Counted from the first letter of the stretch, positions 29,235-42,477 are shown. The stretch is DNA of 64,000 nucleotides from Typha latifolia (GCA_019914945.1 CM034106.1:4030001-4094000); one strand, 5' to 3'. The notes: a model not told the origin generated them from the sequence alone. Program-made: numbers and translations.

Positions 29235-31621
29235 TTTTCCTTCCCCCCTTATAAAAATTTCGACCCTGAAATTTAAATCACACTAGTATTGTAAGAAAAT
29301 CTACAAATCTAGTTCTAGTACCTTCTACTTGAATCGACAACTGCATAATCTTACTTTTTGAAATCTATAATTTACACCACCACAAATAACTCCCTTACAA
29401 AATTAAAATTTCTAGATCTAAGTGAGTCAGGTAATTATACCATATCTATAAACATCAATAATACCTCTGGTCTGCAAAGAAGCGTACATTCATTCTACAA
29501 TATAAAAGCGTTGTCATCTATTAAGTAAATCATATTCTACTCCAAAATACCTCAGGCTATCCCAATTTTTGCACTTTTCCTGATAACTACCACAATACAC
29601 ATCGTAATGCCATAATCATCTATGATAATACTATACAACATATTTAAGCAAATTATCTCCAATCTACTGAATTAATACTCCGATTCCAAACATACTCAAT
29701 GGATTATCCCTTAATACTATCACTAAATACTAAGCAGAACGATAAATACAAGTTATTTCAAAAAAACATCCGAAATACCTAACTCATGCTTCTCTTTCTA
29801 GACAAATAATCTCATTAATCTAAACATACTCAGCATCATCCGATATCCTCATAGGATTTAGGCGATAGCACAAACTCTCTTATATAAAGTGCACTGCTCA
29901 TATGCTTAAACTATTATACAAATTACTAGATAAATCAATATAATAGATTATACCTATCCATATAAGACTACAATATCAACGTGTATTGTAGTCCAAAATA
30001 ACATACAGTGCATCAAATCCAACCTATCAATGTAAATCCTAATGCACCCTCAACTGAAATTTATATCCTCTTCTGATTCTCCACATTATCTTCCTTCTTA
30101 ATCTGCAATATCTAAAAGGTTAAATCCAAACTATCTCAAAGAAACATACATGATAAACTTTATAATGATCTTTCTATCAATCACTTCTATATCCAAACCA
30201 TTCATTCTTAATTCATATAATTCCAGTTTGATCATTATCTTTTTAATTACTATCACTACTAGTATATCCACCAAAATATCATTTAATAATATCGGTATTC
30301 AGATCCAGAGACTATCTACTGAGTTCTACGAAGTAATCCAATAATCTCTTCAATATCTTGACAGATATAATATTCAGTTCATAATATTAATCCATTGCCA
30401 CACAAAATATTTACTAATCCATCATACTTGATTTTTAAGAATGCATAACACATCTTAGACAAATCCACAAAATTATTGTACATGAACTAAAGCTACTAAG
30501 ATTAATCTCCCGAATTGGTAATGCTATTATGATCTGCTAATAAAATAACTGGCACTAACTAATTCATATAGATCAGAAGACATCCAAAAATATAAATTAT
30601 AACATTCTCGCAACCTGAACTTTGCAATTTACTAAAAGATTAAACTTTCACAAACTATAATGGAACTAATCATGAAGTCATTATCTTCCAATTATGAAAT
30701 CATTATCTCCCAATCAAATATCTTTATCTTAAGACTTAAATGTAAACCTGTAAGTTTTTACAATCATTAAGATCAATCTCATCATTCTAAGAGGCTCGAT
30801 CGCTCAATAACCTCCAGTAGTAACCGAACATATAACTCAACGGTTAAACAAATGCTAATATAATCATTTTCCTATACATCATTATCTGTTTATCTTCTAG
30901 CAGTATCATAAACATCCATCGATACATTGTACATGAAATATCATAGTCCTCTATATTCCTTTCATTATCGTCCTATGAAGCAATTAGTTCAACTTCCAAA
31001 TCATCTCTAAGTCATAACAAATGATCAAGTCTATAGGCTCTATGAATAACTCTATCAAATTATCTCTCCAATTAGTATCATCAAAACAACTAACATGTTA
31101 AAACACATAATATCTCAATTTAACATCTATACCAACATATCTCATTCCTAATTAAATCACTTAAACCTCTTATTTCTTCAAAAGTCTCAATTTAATATTC
31201 TATCACATCCTCTATACAAAGTCCATTATATATACTGCACAATTTAATCGTATAGTATCATCAACATCCTTCTACAACATCATTAATATCACCTAATAAT
31301 CATAATAAAATAAGACTGTATACTTGTAATTAAAATTCTTCACCCAACATACACGATCTTCATGTTATAATATTCTTATTCTCTAAATCAATGTTCAAAA
31401 CTAAACTAATAACCATAATATATTTTCACTGTCATACAAGATATATCCCGAGACTATCAACTTTAGCAACTATCATCACCCTATATAATCTATTTCATTA
31501 TCATTCTTTCTATCTAATCAAATTCACGCAATCAGCAACTTCTAAACTAAACCTAGAATCATGTCATCCAGAAAGATATACATTACTTCTCAACTACTGA
31601 CATCATTTACAATCCAATAAC
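29235..31621 (-). other. Non-coding internal domain of N
   Basis: 2.4 kb of AT-rich sequence. In all six frames I see no gag, protease, RT, integrase or chromodomain motif; the only open frames are short and low-complexity. The left edge has a B-type PPT (29235-29262, reverse complement). At the right edge no initiator tRNA-Met PBS is found; minus-strand text beside the LTR reads gttattggattg. This fits a LARD (large retrotransposon derivative), where the internal region serves as RNA template only. Confidence 0.75.
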
Positions 31622-34609
31622 TGTACGGCATGTGCACGCCCACGCGCCCACACGGCATGCGCGGCGCACGCGATAGGTCGGGCGAGGCCCGTCACGCACA
31701 GATACTCTCCTGTGCACATATAATCATGACATAATCAAATAAAACCTATGAACCTATCCATGATCACATAATTCATTACCAAATACATCATACTATCGAC
31801 CAAATAAACTTATTAGCATATGAATATCCAAGTCCATAATAATATACACTAGACCACTACATAATCTGGCAGGGCCCACACAGGCCACAACAAACCATCA
31901 AGATACAACTAAACAGCTGATACACGAGTGCTATAAAATCTGACATATACTATACAAATCATCATCTGATACAATAAGGTACAAATATAACAAACAACGA
32001 TACAACTCAATGTATGGTTAAACTATCTTCTATACCATCTCGCATTAATAGCTCACCTCATCATCACTCTAAAATATCTTCTCAAGATATCTCAGGTTGC
32101 TATCACGTACCATAAATCTCAGTGAATATATCTTACCCCGAATTAGTGATGTCAAACAAAGAGTAAATCATGTACTAGATAATATGAATCAGAAAGAGTA
32201 TCATGTCATGAATGAGTATATGAATGTATCCTCAATAATATATAAATAAAAAGTAGATAACATGTCATAACAGATACAAGTATATAATCCTCGACCATGA
32301 GTAAACAAATCTCCATATCATACTATCATCATAACTCTCTCTCAAATATGACACATGATGCATGCCGACCATGACCACGTTATGATATCAAATGCAATCA
32401 TATATGATGAATATTGACTACTCGATAATCAGGTAATCAAATGATAATGAAATCATATGCATTTCTCAACATCATAATCATCACCGCTATCTCGATATAA
32501 TATCCTCATACTAGACCACTATGCACAGTCAACACCCGGTACCCGGTCTCAACATCATGCCCGAAGGCTCCGAGCATACTCTGCCATCGGCAAGGAGTAT
32601 CTCAAATATAACCATACCCTGCCATCCGCTAAGGGTATCAATCTCCATCCAGACCGGGCACCCCACATAGTTGATAGAAACCTCATGAGGATAACTCGCC
32701 ACATATGCCCTAGCGAACGGCATGTGTCTGATTATCTGTGCGCACAGACTCAACTGACTTCGGACATGGGCCACGAGATATCGCATATCAACGACCATAA
32801 TCATCACTCCAGGCACCCCTATCCCTGGCGCCTACTCGGGTATCCTCATGCTTTCTATCAACTATCATATTAATCAAATTTCATGCTTTCCTTCTAAATG
32901 TCAGATCACATGCATATATTCAGTACGATAACGAGTCAATGTATAATAGGAATTTAAGTGGAATAGGAATCAAGAGAAAATGATGCAATGTAGTCTCCAA
33001 CTATATCGTCAATACATGCATACTCATGCTAATCGATTACGTACATACTCATGCTACAGATCAACTCGGTAAACAATCATAATAGTAGATTCATCTCTGA
33101 TCATCTCTATATATATCACCAATGTACTCATATTCCAAATCAGCATAATCGAATGTATGATAAAATATGCTCGACTATAATCATCTCTAAATAAAATCAT
33201 ATAATCATGCTGGAGACCAAAACATGCATGTATATAAATATATAATATAACTTAATTTGAGAAAGGCGTCTAAGGGATAAAACTACTCACCCTGATCCGA
33301 AGATACAGACCACGTATCCCTTACATCCACCCATCAACCGTGTGACACTTCTCGCTAGCAAGGTCCACGGGGTCTCAAATAAGGGATTTGGGATCTAAAA
33401 ATGTTTAAGTAACATAAAGTTAGTTGTTTATTCCATTATAATCCTTTCGAGTAAAATATGATGATTTATTAGATTTTAGAATTTCTACTTAATTTTATAA
33501 TTGGCTAGATTTTTATTATAAATAAAATATAAATATAGATAAAAACCTAATTATAATTAAATTATATCTTGATTAATTTGGGACTTTGTAGTCATTATCT
33601 TATTTGTTACAAAATAATAATGTATAATAAATTAATAGAATTACTTAAAATGTATATCAAAAGAATATTAGAATATAAATCTAATAATTTTAATTTACAA
33701 ATCTATCTATTAATCTAATATACATATAAGTAAATAAATAAATAAACAAATAAATAAATATAAATATTACCTATATTTATGTGTAATAGTTTATAACTTA
33801 ATTAATCATCAATAAACTTTAATTAATAATAATCATAATGATGAATGTGTATTATTATTAAAATAAATAATGTCTAAATCTATTTGTATTAATTAAGACA
33901 GAAATACATAAATAAATAAATAATAAAATTAAAAGGGTAAAGGATCTCTGCTACAGTGCTGGGCTCGGGCCTAGCTCTGACCTGCTACAGTGCTGGGCTC
34001 GTTGTTGCAGAAAATAAGAGGAGGAGAAGTAGCTGAGGAAGAAGAAGAAGAAAGGAAGAGGAAAGAAGGAAGAAGAAGAAGAAAAGAGAAGAGAAGAAGA
34101 GAAGAAAGAGAGGAGGGGAGGGAACTGCAGAACCGGGTCGGCGGGGAGGGCACCGGCAGCTGGTGGCCAGCCAGCTGCCGGCCTCTCGCCGACGACTCGA
34201 CTCCGACGAGCCAGTGCCCAAAGTAAGAAAAAGAGAAAGAGAGAAAGAGAGAGAGAGGGATAGTGAGAGGGAGAGAGAAGAAGAGACAAGAAGAGACAAG
34301 AAGAGAGAGAGAGGGAGAAAGAGCTCACCGGCGCTCATGGAGGTGGCGACGGCGGCGACCGGCCTCGGCGAGAGAGAGAAGAGAGAGAGAGAAAAAATAT
34401 TTAAAGAGAGAGGGAAGGCGGTAGAGAGAGAGGTTGCGGCGGCGCTAGGGCCCGCCGTGGCCAACTGGCCATAGCCGGTTGGCTGCGGCGACGCGAGGGG
34501 AGCGTGGCATGCTCCCCTCCAGCCACTGCATGGCACGAGGCCGGCTACATTGTGGCCAGCCACGTCGTGCCATGCAACCAATTTTTTTTTGTTGAATTGG
34601 GTTTTTACA
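31622..34609 (-). repeat. 5' LTR of N
   Basis: 2988 bp, plus-strand start TGTACGGCATG (about 20 bp shorter than the left LTR at this end) and end TTTTTACA. Holds the 95-codon frame at 32529-32816 (minus, LTR sense), AT-rich text 33420-33940, a gctacagtgctgggctcg repeat (33950-34000), a GAA-rich tract, (GA)n tracts (34220-34420) and the tggcacgag...cacgtcgtgcca inverted repeat (34531-34573). Confidence 0.87.
32529..32816 (-). CDS. 95-codon frame in N 5' LTR
   Basis: Reads MPGVMIMVVDMRYLVAHVR ... HMPFARAYVASYPHEVSINY ... MMLRPGTGC. Frames of identical length and in LTR sense occur at 35264-35551 and 46011-46298 in the LTRs of B. I recognise no family; it has no signal peptide, knuckle or clear helix pattern. 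The frame may be a chance open stretch in a young LTR family, since many of the differences among copies change residues. Confidence 0.25.
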   Translation of the reverse strand: MPGVMIMVVDMRYLVAHVRSQLSLCAQIIRHMPFARAYVASYPHEVSINYVGCPVWMEIDTLSGWQGMVIFEILLADGRVCSEPSGMMLRPGTGC

Positions 34610-36528
34610 CTTTCTCTCTCTTTCTCTCTCAAACACCCCTTCTCTCTCACTCTACCCACTGCCGTCTCCACCTCCACTAACGCCAGTGAGCTTCCCTCCT
34701 CTTTCTCTCTTTATCTCTCTCTCTCTTTTTATCTCTCTCTATCTCTCTTTCTCTCTTTATCGGCTTTCTCTCAGACCGCCGGAGGTTTGAGCCGTCGGCG
34801 AGAGGCCGGCCGCTGAGTGGCCACCAGCGGCCACACCCTTCCCCCATGGCCCAGCGCCCTTGCAGCGCCAAGTGCTGGGCTCGGCCCAGTGCCTTGCTGT
34901 GCATGGTGCTGGGCTGAGCCCAGCACTATATATAATTATATATATATATGCACAATTAATTTAGCTTAGTTAATTTAATATATTTAGGTTATACAAATTA
35001 AATATAATTATATCATAGTTAGTAAATAATTCTAATTATACCATGTTTAGCAAAACACCTCTATGTGTTGACGATACAGTTAGAGACTACATTGCATTAT
35101 TTTCTCTTGATTCCTATTACACCTAAATTCCTGTTATGCATTGACTTGTTATTGTACTGGATATGTATATATGATCTGTCATTTAGAAGGAAAACATAAA
35201 ATATGATTGATAGGATAGTTGATAGAAATCGTGGGGATACCTGAGTAGGCGCCAGGGTTAAGGGTGCATGGAGTGATGATTATGGTCGCTGATATGCGAT
35301 ATCTCATGGCCCATGTCCGAGGTCAGTTGAGTCTGTGCACACAAACAATCGGACACATGCCGTTCGCTAGGGCATCTGTGGCGAGTTATCCTCACGAGGT
35401 TTCTATCAACTATGTAGGGTGCCTGATTTGGATGGATGTTGATACCTTTAGCAGATGGCAGGGTATGGTTATATTTGAGATACTCCTTATCGATGGCAGA
35501 GTATGCTCGGAGCCTTCGGGCATGATGTTGAGACCGGGTACCGGGTGTTGACTGTGCATAGTGTGGTCTAGTATGATGATATTATACCGGGATGTCGGTG
35601 ATGATCGTGATGTTAAGAAATGCCTATGATTTCATTATTATCTGACATACCTGATGATCGAGTGGTCAATATACATCATATATGATTGCATTTGATATCA
35701 TAGCATTGTCATGGTCGGCATGCATCATATATCATATTTGAGAGAGAGTTATGATGATCATATGACGTGGTGACCTGTTCATTCATTGTCGAGGATTATG
35801 TATTCTTATCAGTTATGACATGTTATATATATTTCATTTATGTATTATTGAGGACACATTTATTTACTCATTCATGACATGATACTCTTTCTGATTCATA
35901 TTATCTAGTACTTGATTTACTCTCTGTTTGGCATCATCTATTCGGGGTAAGGTCTATTCATTGAGCCTTTAGCTCATGACTCTCTTTGTTTTCTCATTTC
36001 CCAAAATCCCAGGTGAACGAGAGGAGCATGATTCTCCCTTAGAGGTCTTGCCAGTGAGTGAGGAGTTGAGTGTGATTAGTGTTATATGGTAGATGAGTTA
36101 TCTTATCTAATGTATCAGTAGACCTCCTCCAAAGTGTATCTGTATCCTTGTCTTATATTTTAGCAAGTGACTTTGTACTTGTATAATTATGCATATACCT
36201 CTGTTGTGTATATGTAGTTGTGAAAAGCTCTTGATGATGTGTTGTGGCCTGTGTGGGGCCCTGGTAGGGTTATCTGTATGCTGTTGACAGTTAGACTTGA
36301 GTTATTCTTGGTTTATACATTATGGATAAAATTATGATGTTGCTATAGGTTTATTTGATTGTTAGTATCTAACCAAATGGTCAGGTGCTACGCACGTTAG
36401 ACATTATGGATAAAATTATGATGTTGCTATAGGTTTATTTGATTGTTAGTATCTAACCAAATGGTCAGGTGCTACGTACGTACCATATGGGCTCATGCCA
36501 CACACGTGTTTAGGGTTTGGGTGTTACA
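34610..36528 (+). repeat. 5' LTR of B, remainder
   Basis: Resumes after N (TSD CTTTC 34610-34614) with CT-rich text matching 44595 on. Contains the palindromic gtgctgggctgagcccagcac (34903-34923), AT repeats (34930-34950), a deletion of about 0.7 kb at about 35061 relative to the right LTR, the 95-codon frame (35264-35551), a near-direct duplication at 36300-36470 (gacattatggataaaattatgatg repeated) absent from the right LTR, and the end GGGTGTTACA at 36528. Confidence 0.9.
35264..35551 (+). CDS. 95-codon frame in B 5' LTR
   Basis: Same frame and length as at 46011-46298 and, on the minus strand, 32529-32816. Begins MHGVMIMVADMRYLMAHVR. It is located downstream of the AT-rich stretch that could hold the TATA region, so it would be in the transcript leader if translated. 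Unknown function; possibly not a gene. Confidence 0.25.
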   Translation: MHGVMIMVADMRYLMAHVRGQLSLCTQTIGHMPFARASVASYPHEVSINYVGCLIWMDVDTFSRWQGMVIFEILLIDGRVCSEPSGMMLRPGTGC

Positions 36529-36536
36529 TTTTAGAG

Positions 36537-36548
36537 TGGTATCAAAGC
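36537..36548 (+). promoter_or_regulatory. Primer-binding site of B
   Basis: tggtatcaaagc, one base from the usual tggtatcagagc complement of initiator tRNA-Met, eight bases after the LTR end at 36528. Confidence 0.85.
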
Positions 36549-36706
36549 TTATGTTTGTTAAGTATCCAGCATATCATCAAGAGCTTTTGTACATTGTCAC
36601 CTTGAGTCTAGGTAAATGTTGCGGTCTTAGGGTTACGCAAGAGATAAATTTTAGAATTTTACTTGATCACTAATCAGTTGATGAATTTGATCATTTCTAT
36701 AGAAAA

Positions 36707-37363
36707 ATGCCACCCCATCGTAGAGGTTCACAGTCTAGGGTGACGTCCACAGCTGAGGCTCCTACTGAAACCCCAGAAGTTCCTCCATTTGTGGAGGAGC
36801 GTGATCCTATTTCGCGCCTCTTGGACAGTCAACAAAGACTTATTGAGAAAATCCTTCGAGGTAGAGGAGCTGGCATATCAGCAGAGAGTATTGAGCTGCC
36901 TCGTATAGCGGGCATCACCTTGAATAAGTTTATGCAGTTGAACCCCCCGATTTACAGTGGAGGTGTTGATCCACTGGAGGCCAGTGGATGGTTATCGGAT
37001 ATAGAGAAAATGTTGGATACTCTAGGATATAATGATCAGCATAAGGTAGCCTTTGCTGCCTTTATGCTTAGAGGTGAGGCGGAACAATGGTGGAAAGCCA
37101 CAGAGATACTGATAAAATCAAGGATAGGGGATGCAGTCATTACTTGGGAGTTATTTCTTGATGCTTTTGATCAAAAGCATTTTCCGGCCTAGAGGAAAGA
37201 AAAGATGGAAGAAGAATTTCTGCAATTACGTCAGGGTCCTATGATGGTGGCAGAATATGAGGCCAAATTTAATGCTTTAGCCCGTTTTGTGCCCCATCAA
37301 GTTCCAAATGAAGCAGCTAGAGCTCGACGTTTCAAACATGGGCTAAATTATGCTATACGTTAG
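36707..37363 (+). pseudogene. Gag N-terminal and capsid region of B
   Basis: Starts MPPHRRGSQSRVTSTAEAP at 36707, with a Pro/Glu-rich head, then the capsid core NPPIYSGGVDPLEASGWLSD, VAFAAFMLRGEAEQWWKA and, after a stop at 37190, EEEFLQLRQGPMMVAEYEAKFNALARFVP, the classic retrotransposon gag domain. A second stop at about 37361 separates it from the zinc knuckles. Both stops are TAG, the second at a position where CAG (Gln) is expected. The start sits about 160 bp after the PBS, with no earlier in-frame ATG seen. Confidence 0.85.
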
Positions 37364-37366
37364 AGC

Positions 37367-38506
37367 TTGGAGGCAGCAGGCCTCATTCCTTATGCTGATA
37401 CAGTAGAGAGGGCTATGGCCCTTGAAGGGGTGATTCAGGAAAAGAGGGCTATGGATGCTCGGAGTTCTGGGACACAGTTTGGGCAAGGCGGGAGTTCTAG
37501 AGCTCTTTCTGCTAGCCAAAGCTTACCGTCTTCGCAGTCACAGCGTCGCCCTTCCTATCATCCTTATCGAGAGAGTTACAGTGCTGGTTCATCTATTAAT
37601 CGATCTGATTTACGAGGATCTGGGGGACTCAGCCAAGCAGTATCACAGATTAGTGTGACTGGGCCATCATCTGGTGGTAGAGGAGGTGGGATGGCTAGGG
37701 GATCATTAGGGCATAGTCGGCCTTGTTATGGATGTGGCAAGTTTGGCCATCAGCTTCGAGAGTGTCGCAAACCTTTCTTATGCTTTGGGTGTGGACAGCC
37801 AGGTCATATCCACCGTGATTGTCCACACGTCGCCACCGCCCCAACTTCTGCTGCTGCAGCATCTTCTAGAACTGCACCTTTTGGGGTTTCTACTACGGCT
37901 GGCCGAGGTAGAGGAGTTGTTGGAGCAGGTTCCTCTCAGCCTGGGCGAAAGTCTAGAGGTGGCCGGATCTTCGCTATGACAGAGCACGACGCTTTGGCAT
38001 CTAATGATGTGGCCACAGGTACTTTGAATTTATTTTCACATACATCAAGAGTTTTATTTGATCTAGGTGCCACACATTCCTTTATTTCAAATTCTTTTGC
38101 TTGCCATGCCGATATACTAATGGAACCTTTAGAGGATATTCTGTTGATTGCCACACGAATAGGAGAGACAATTGTTATTGATTCTACTTATAAATCCTAC
38201 ACAGTTAGCTTTGGGAATAGGGAGTTCAAAGTAGATCTTTTGCCACTAGAGCTGACAGATTTTGATGTTATCTTGGGGATGGATTGGTTAGCTGCATATC
38301 ATGCCAACATTGATCGTTATAGAAAGGAAATTGTGATAAACTTAGCTGATGGGGTAGAATATAGAATTAAGGGCAATAAATCTAGCAACCCTATGGAGAT
38401 AATCTCCGCATTTGAAGCTTACAGATTATTAAAGAAAGGATGCACAGGTGTCTTAGCTAGCCTGTTAGGGGATACAGATAAAAAGATCAAATTAGAAGAT
38501 GTCTGA
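37367..38506 (+). pseudogene. Gag C-terminus with two zinc knuckles, and protease of B
   Basis: A 379-codon open frame. Residues about 20-110 are Ser/Arg/Gly-rich (nucleic-acid binding). Two CCHC knuckles follow at about 120-150: CYGCGKFGHQLREC and CFGCGQPGHIHRDC. The protease comes next with SRVLFDLGATHSFISNSF, where the catalytic D-S-G is D-L-G; then the flap and FDVILGMDWLAAYHANIDRY, typical of Tekay/Del elements. The Ser-to-Leu change fits a C-to-T change (TCA to TTA or TCG to TTG). The frame ends at a TGA just before the RT region, so protease and RT were probably one frame. Confidence 0.9.
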
Positions 38507-39564
38507 GTTGTTAGAGAGTTTCCTGATATTTTTCCAGATGATTTCCCTGGATTACCCCCGGATAGGGAAGTAAACTTTTCAATTGATTTAGCTCCTGATA
38601 CTTCACCTATTTCTAAAGCTCCCTATAGAATGGCACCAATAGAATTGAAAGAACTTAAGGTATAGTTAGAAGAACTACTACAGAAAGGCTTTATAAGACC
38701 TAGTGTCTCACCTTGGGGTGCGCCTGCCTCGTTTGTTAAGAAAAAGGATAGAACACTTAGGTTGTGTATAGACTATAGACAACTGAACCAAGTGACAATA
38801 AAGAATAAATATCCTCTACCTCGCATTGATGATTTGTTTGATCAGTTAAGGGGAGCTAGAGTATTCTCTAAAATAGAGTTGAGGACTGGTTACCATCAGC
38901 TAAACGTACATGAGGAGGATATTTCTAAAACTGTCTTTCGTACTAGATATGGACATTATGAGTTTTTAGTCATGCCATTTGGATTGACCAATGCTCCAGT
39001 TGTCTTCATGGATCTGATGAATAGAGTTTTCCAACCTTATTTGGATCAGTTTGTAATAGTTTGCATTGATGATATACTAATATATTCAGCTAGTGAGGAA
39101 GAACATGAATATCACTTGAGGTTAATTCTCCACGTCTTGAGAGAAAATAAGTTATTTGCCAAATTTTCAAAATGTGAGTTCTAGCTAGATCAGGTGGTCT
39201 TCCTAGGACATGTAGTATCACAGGAAGGGATCAATGTGGATCAGTCCAAAATAGATGCTGTATTGAAATGGAGTCAACCAACTAATATCACGGAAGTGCG
39301 TAGTTTTCTTGGTCTGGCTGGGTATTATAGGAGATTTGTAGAATGATATGCAAACATAGCTATGCCTCTTACCAGGTTGACTCGGAAGAATCAAAGGTTT
39401 GAGTGGAATGAAGAGTGTAAAAATAGTTTTCAAGAATTAAAAAGAAGATTGACTTGTGCACCAATTCTAATTATTCCTTCTAGTGGAATATGATTTCAAG
39501 TGTATTGTGATGCCTCACGTAAAGGATTAGGTTGTGTTTTAATGCAGAATGGTAATGTAGTGGC
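38507..39564 (+). pseudogene. Reverse transcriptase and start of RNase H of B
   Basis: RT starts at [18 protein letters not shown], followed by [73 protein letters not shown] text and the palm CIDDILIYS with both Asp residues. A long open segment is 38762-39184; stops at 38663, 39182, 39344 and 39490 break the rest. RNase H begins YCDASRKGLGCVLMQNGNVVAY and is cut at 39564-39569 by a solo LTR. Most stops fit C-to-T or G-to-A changes of Gln, Trp or Arg codons. Confidence 0.9.
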
Positions 39565-39569
39565 TTATG

Positions 39570-41751
39570 TGTGACACCCACACTCTAAACACATGCATAG
39601 CACGAGCCCACACGTGCATAGCACCTGACCAATCGGTTTGTTACAGACAATCAAATAAACCTGTAGCAACATCAAAATTTTATCCACAATATCTAAATTA
39701 AGAATAACTCAAGTCTAACTGTCAACAGCATACAAATAACCCTACATGGGCCCTACACAGGTCACAACACATCATCAAGAGCTTTTCACAACTACATATA
39801 CACAACAGAGGTATATACATAATTATACAAGTACAAAGTCACCTACTAAAATATAAGACAAGGATACAGATACACTTTGGAGGATGTCAACTATACATCA
39901 TATAAGATAACTCATTTGGCATGCAACACTAACTACACTCTACTCCTCACTCACCAGCAAGACCTCTAAGGGAGTATCCTGCTCCTCTCGTTCACCTGGG
40001 TTTTTGGAAAGGAGAAAACAAGAGAGTCATGAGCTAAAGGCTCAGTGAATAGACCTTACCCCGAATCAGTGATACTAAACAGAGAGTAAATCAAGTACTG
40101 GATAATATGAATCAAAAAGAGTATCATGTCATGAATGAGTAAATGAATGTGTCCTCAATACTACATAAATGAAATATATATAACATGTCATAACTGATAA
40201 GAATACATAATCCTCGACCATGAATAAGGAGGTCACCACGTCGTATGATCATCATAACTCTCCCTCAAATATGATATATGACGCATGCCGACCATGACAA
40301 TGCTATGATATCAAATGCAATCATATGTGATGTATATTGACCACTCAATAATCAGGTATGCCAGATAATAATGAAATCATATGTGTTTCTCAACATCACG
40401 ATCATCACCGACATCTCGGTATAATATCATCATACTAGACCACTATAGACAGTCAATACCCGGTACCCGGTCTCAACATCATGTCCAAAGGCTCAGAGCA
40501 TACTCCGCCACCCGCAAGAGTATCTCTAATATAACCATACCTCGCCACCCGCTAGGGTATCAACATCCATCCGGACCGGGCACCCACATAGTTGATAGAA
40601 ACCTCGTGAGGATAACTCGCCACATCTGCCCTGGCGAAAGGCATGTGTCCGAATGTCTGCTGCGCACACAGACTAATGACCTCAGACGTAAGGCCAACAG
40701 AATCGCGACTATGTCGAGCGATCAATCATCTCCAGGCACGCCCTAACCCTCGCGCCCACTCGGGTATCCTCACGCTTTCTATCAACTATCCTATCAATCA
40801 CATTTCACGCTTTCCTTCTAAATGACAGATCATATGCATATATCCAGTACGATAACAAGTCAATGCATAACAGGAATTTAGGTGGAATAGGAATCAAGAG
40901 AAAATGATGCAATGTAGTCTCTAACTATATCGTCAACACATGCATACTCATGCTAATCTATTACATGCATACTCGTGCAAATCTATTACATGCATACTCA
41001 TGCAAATCTATTACATGCATACTCATGCTACAGATCAACTCGATAAACAATCATAACAGTAGAATCATCTCTGATCATCTCTATATATATCACCAATGTA
41101 CTCATATTCCAAATCAGTATAATCGAATGCATGATAAAATGTGCTCGACTATAATCATCTCTAGATAAAATCATATAATCATGTTGGAGGCCAAAACATG
41201 CATATACACAAATATATAATATAACCTAATTTGAGAAAGGCGTCTAAGGGATAAGACTACTCACCCCACTGCAAATACCAAACCACCACTCATTCATGCT
41301 ACTACGATAACGATCACGTCTCGATAGCTAAGTCCACAGAATCTTGAATAGGGGGGTCGGGATCTGAAATTATTTATAACAAATATGTCAGTCTTTCTAT
41401 TAATTAAAATTAACCAGACAAAAGAATAGTTTCTTATTGTAATTATGTACTCTTCATTTCTATATTTGTTTTTGTTATTTATTAATCATAATTATATTAT
41501 TTATTTGTGTATTTAGAATATATTTTATCCGTATATTATTCTCTTTGATAAATAAAAAAAAATTAAGTTACTGCAATTAATTACGTAAGAATATACGTAC
41601 ATAACCCTAAAAATTTCTTAGGATTAAAATAGTAATTTATATTGCAGGCATTTTGCTAAACATGGTATAATTAGAACTATATACTAACTATGATATAATT
41701 ATATTTAATTTGTATAACTTAATCACATTAAATTAACTAAGCTAAACTAAT

Positions 41752-41792
<41 letters not shown>

Positions 41793-42266
41793 AGAGAAGA
41801 GAGAGAAAAAAACAAAAATATAGAAATGCATATATTGCTGGGCTTAGCCCAGCACCATGCACAGCAAGGCGTTGGGCCGAGCCTAGCGCTTGGCGCTGCA
41901 AGGGCGTTAGGCCGAGCCTAGCGCTTGGCGCTGCAAGGGCGCTGGGCCGAGCCCAGCACCACTTGCAAGATGCAGATAGAGGAGAGAAGGGAAGAAGGAG
42001 GAGGAGGAGAGGAAGAAGAAAGAAAAAGGAAAAAAGAGGGTTGGGCCATGGGGGAGGGGTGCGGCCGCTGGTGGCCACTCAGCGGCCGGCCTCTTGCCGA
42101 CAACTCAATCCTCCGGCGGTTCCGAGTGGAAACCGACAAGGAGAAAAAGAGAAATAGAGAGAGAGAGGTAGAGAGAGAGAGAGGGAGGCTCACCGGAGCT
42201 AGAGGAGGTGGCGGCGGCAGCGGGTAAAGAGAGAGAGTGTTTGAGAGAGAGAAAGAGAGAAAGGTC

Positions 42267-42306
<40 letters not shown>

Positions 42307-42477
42307 GAAGAAAAGGGAGAGAGAGGCGGTGGGGAGGGAGGCGGCGGCGGCGGCGGCCGGGCCAGCGCTTGGGGCACGTGGCGCCCATCTCTGCTGCCAC
42401 TGCATGGCACGAGCTGTTGTGCCATGCAGTGCAGGAATAATTAATTAATATTTTTTTTTTAACCTTGGGTTATTACA
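39570..42477 (-). mobile_element. Tekay-type solo LTR inside RNase H of B (TSD TTATG)
   Basis: A 2908-bp insertion with TSD TTATG (39565-39569 and 42478-42482). Plus-strand ends are TGTGACACCC and GGGTTATTACA, the reverse complement of B's LTR ends, so it lies in antisense to B. Contains the LTR landmarks in reverse order: 39700-39990 U5 end, the decayed 95-codon region (40440-40745, frameshifted), AT repeats (41759-41790), gctgggcttagcccagcac palindromes (41838-41960) and (GA)n tracts (42150-42310). No PBS or coding sequence is attached. Confidence 0.95.

Larger units (their letters stand above)
22608..34609 (-). mobile_element. Element N: LARD-like non-coding LTR element in the 5' LTR of B
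   Basis: A 12,002-bp insertion with TSD CTTTC (22603-22607, 34610-34614). Plus-strand ends are TGTAACGCC and TTTTTACA, so the element reads TGTAAAAACCC...GGCGTTACA on the minus strand. Left (3') LTR: 22608-29234, containing copy A2. Right (5') LTR: 31622-34609. The internal domain 29235-31621 has no coding content. Much of the LTR is homologous to that of B, and the PPT region (ttccttccccccttataaaaatttcg next to 29234) is the reverse complement of B's. This suggests mobilisation by a B-type partner. Confidence 0.88.

Noticed and set aside
29235..31621. A decayed gag-pol in the internal domain of N
   Set aside because: I looked for RT (DD), integrase (DDE text), protease DSG/DTG and CCHC motifs on both strands and found none, in contrast to the other old elements where such text is still readable.
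40381..40746. 121-codon frame in the solo LTR as a gene
   Set aside because: It is the antisense of the decayed 95-codon LTR region and occurs in similar form opposite 46005-46370; no domain.
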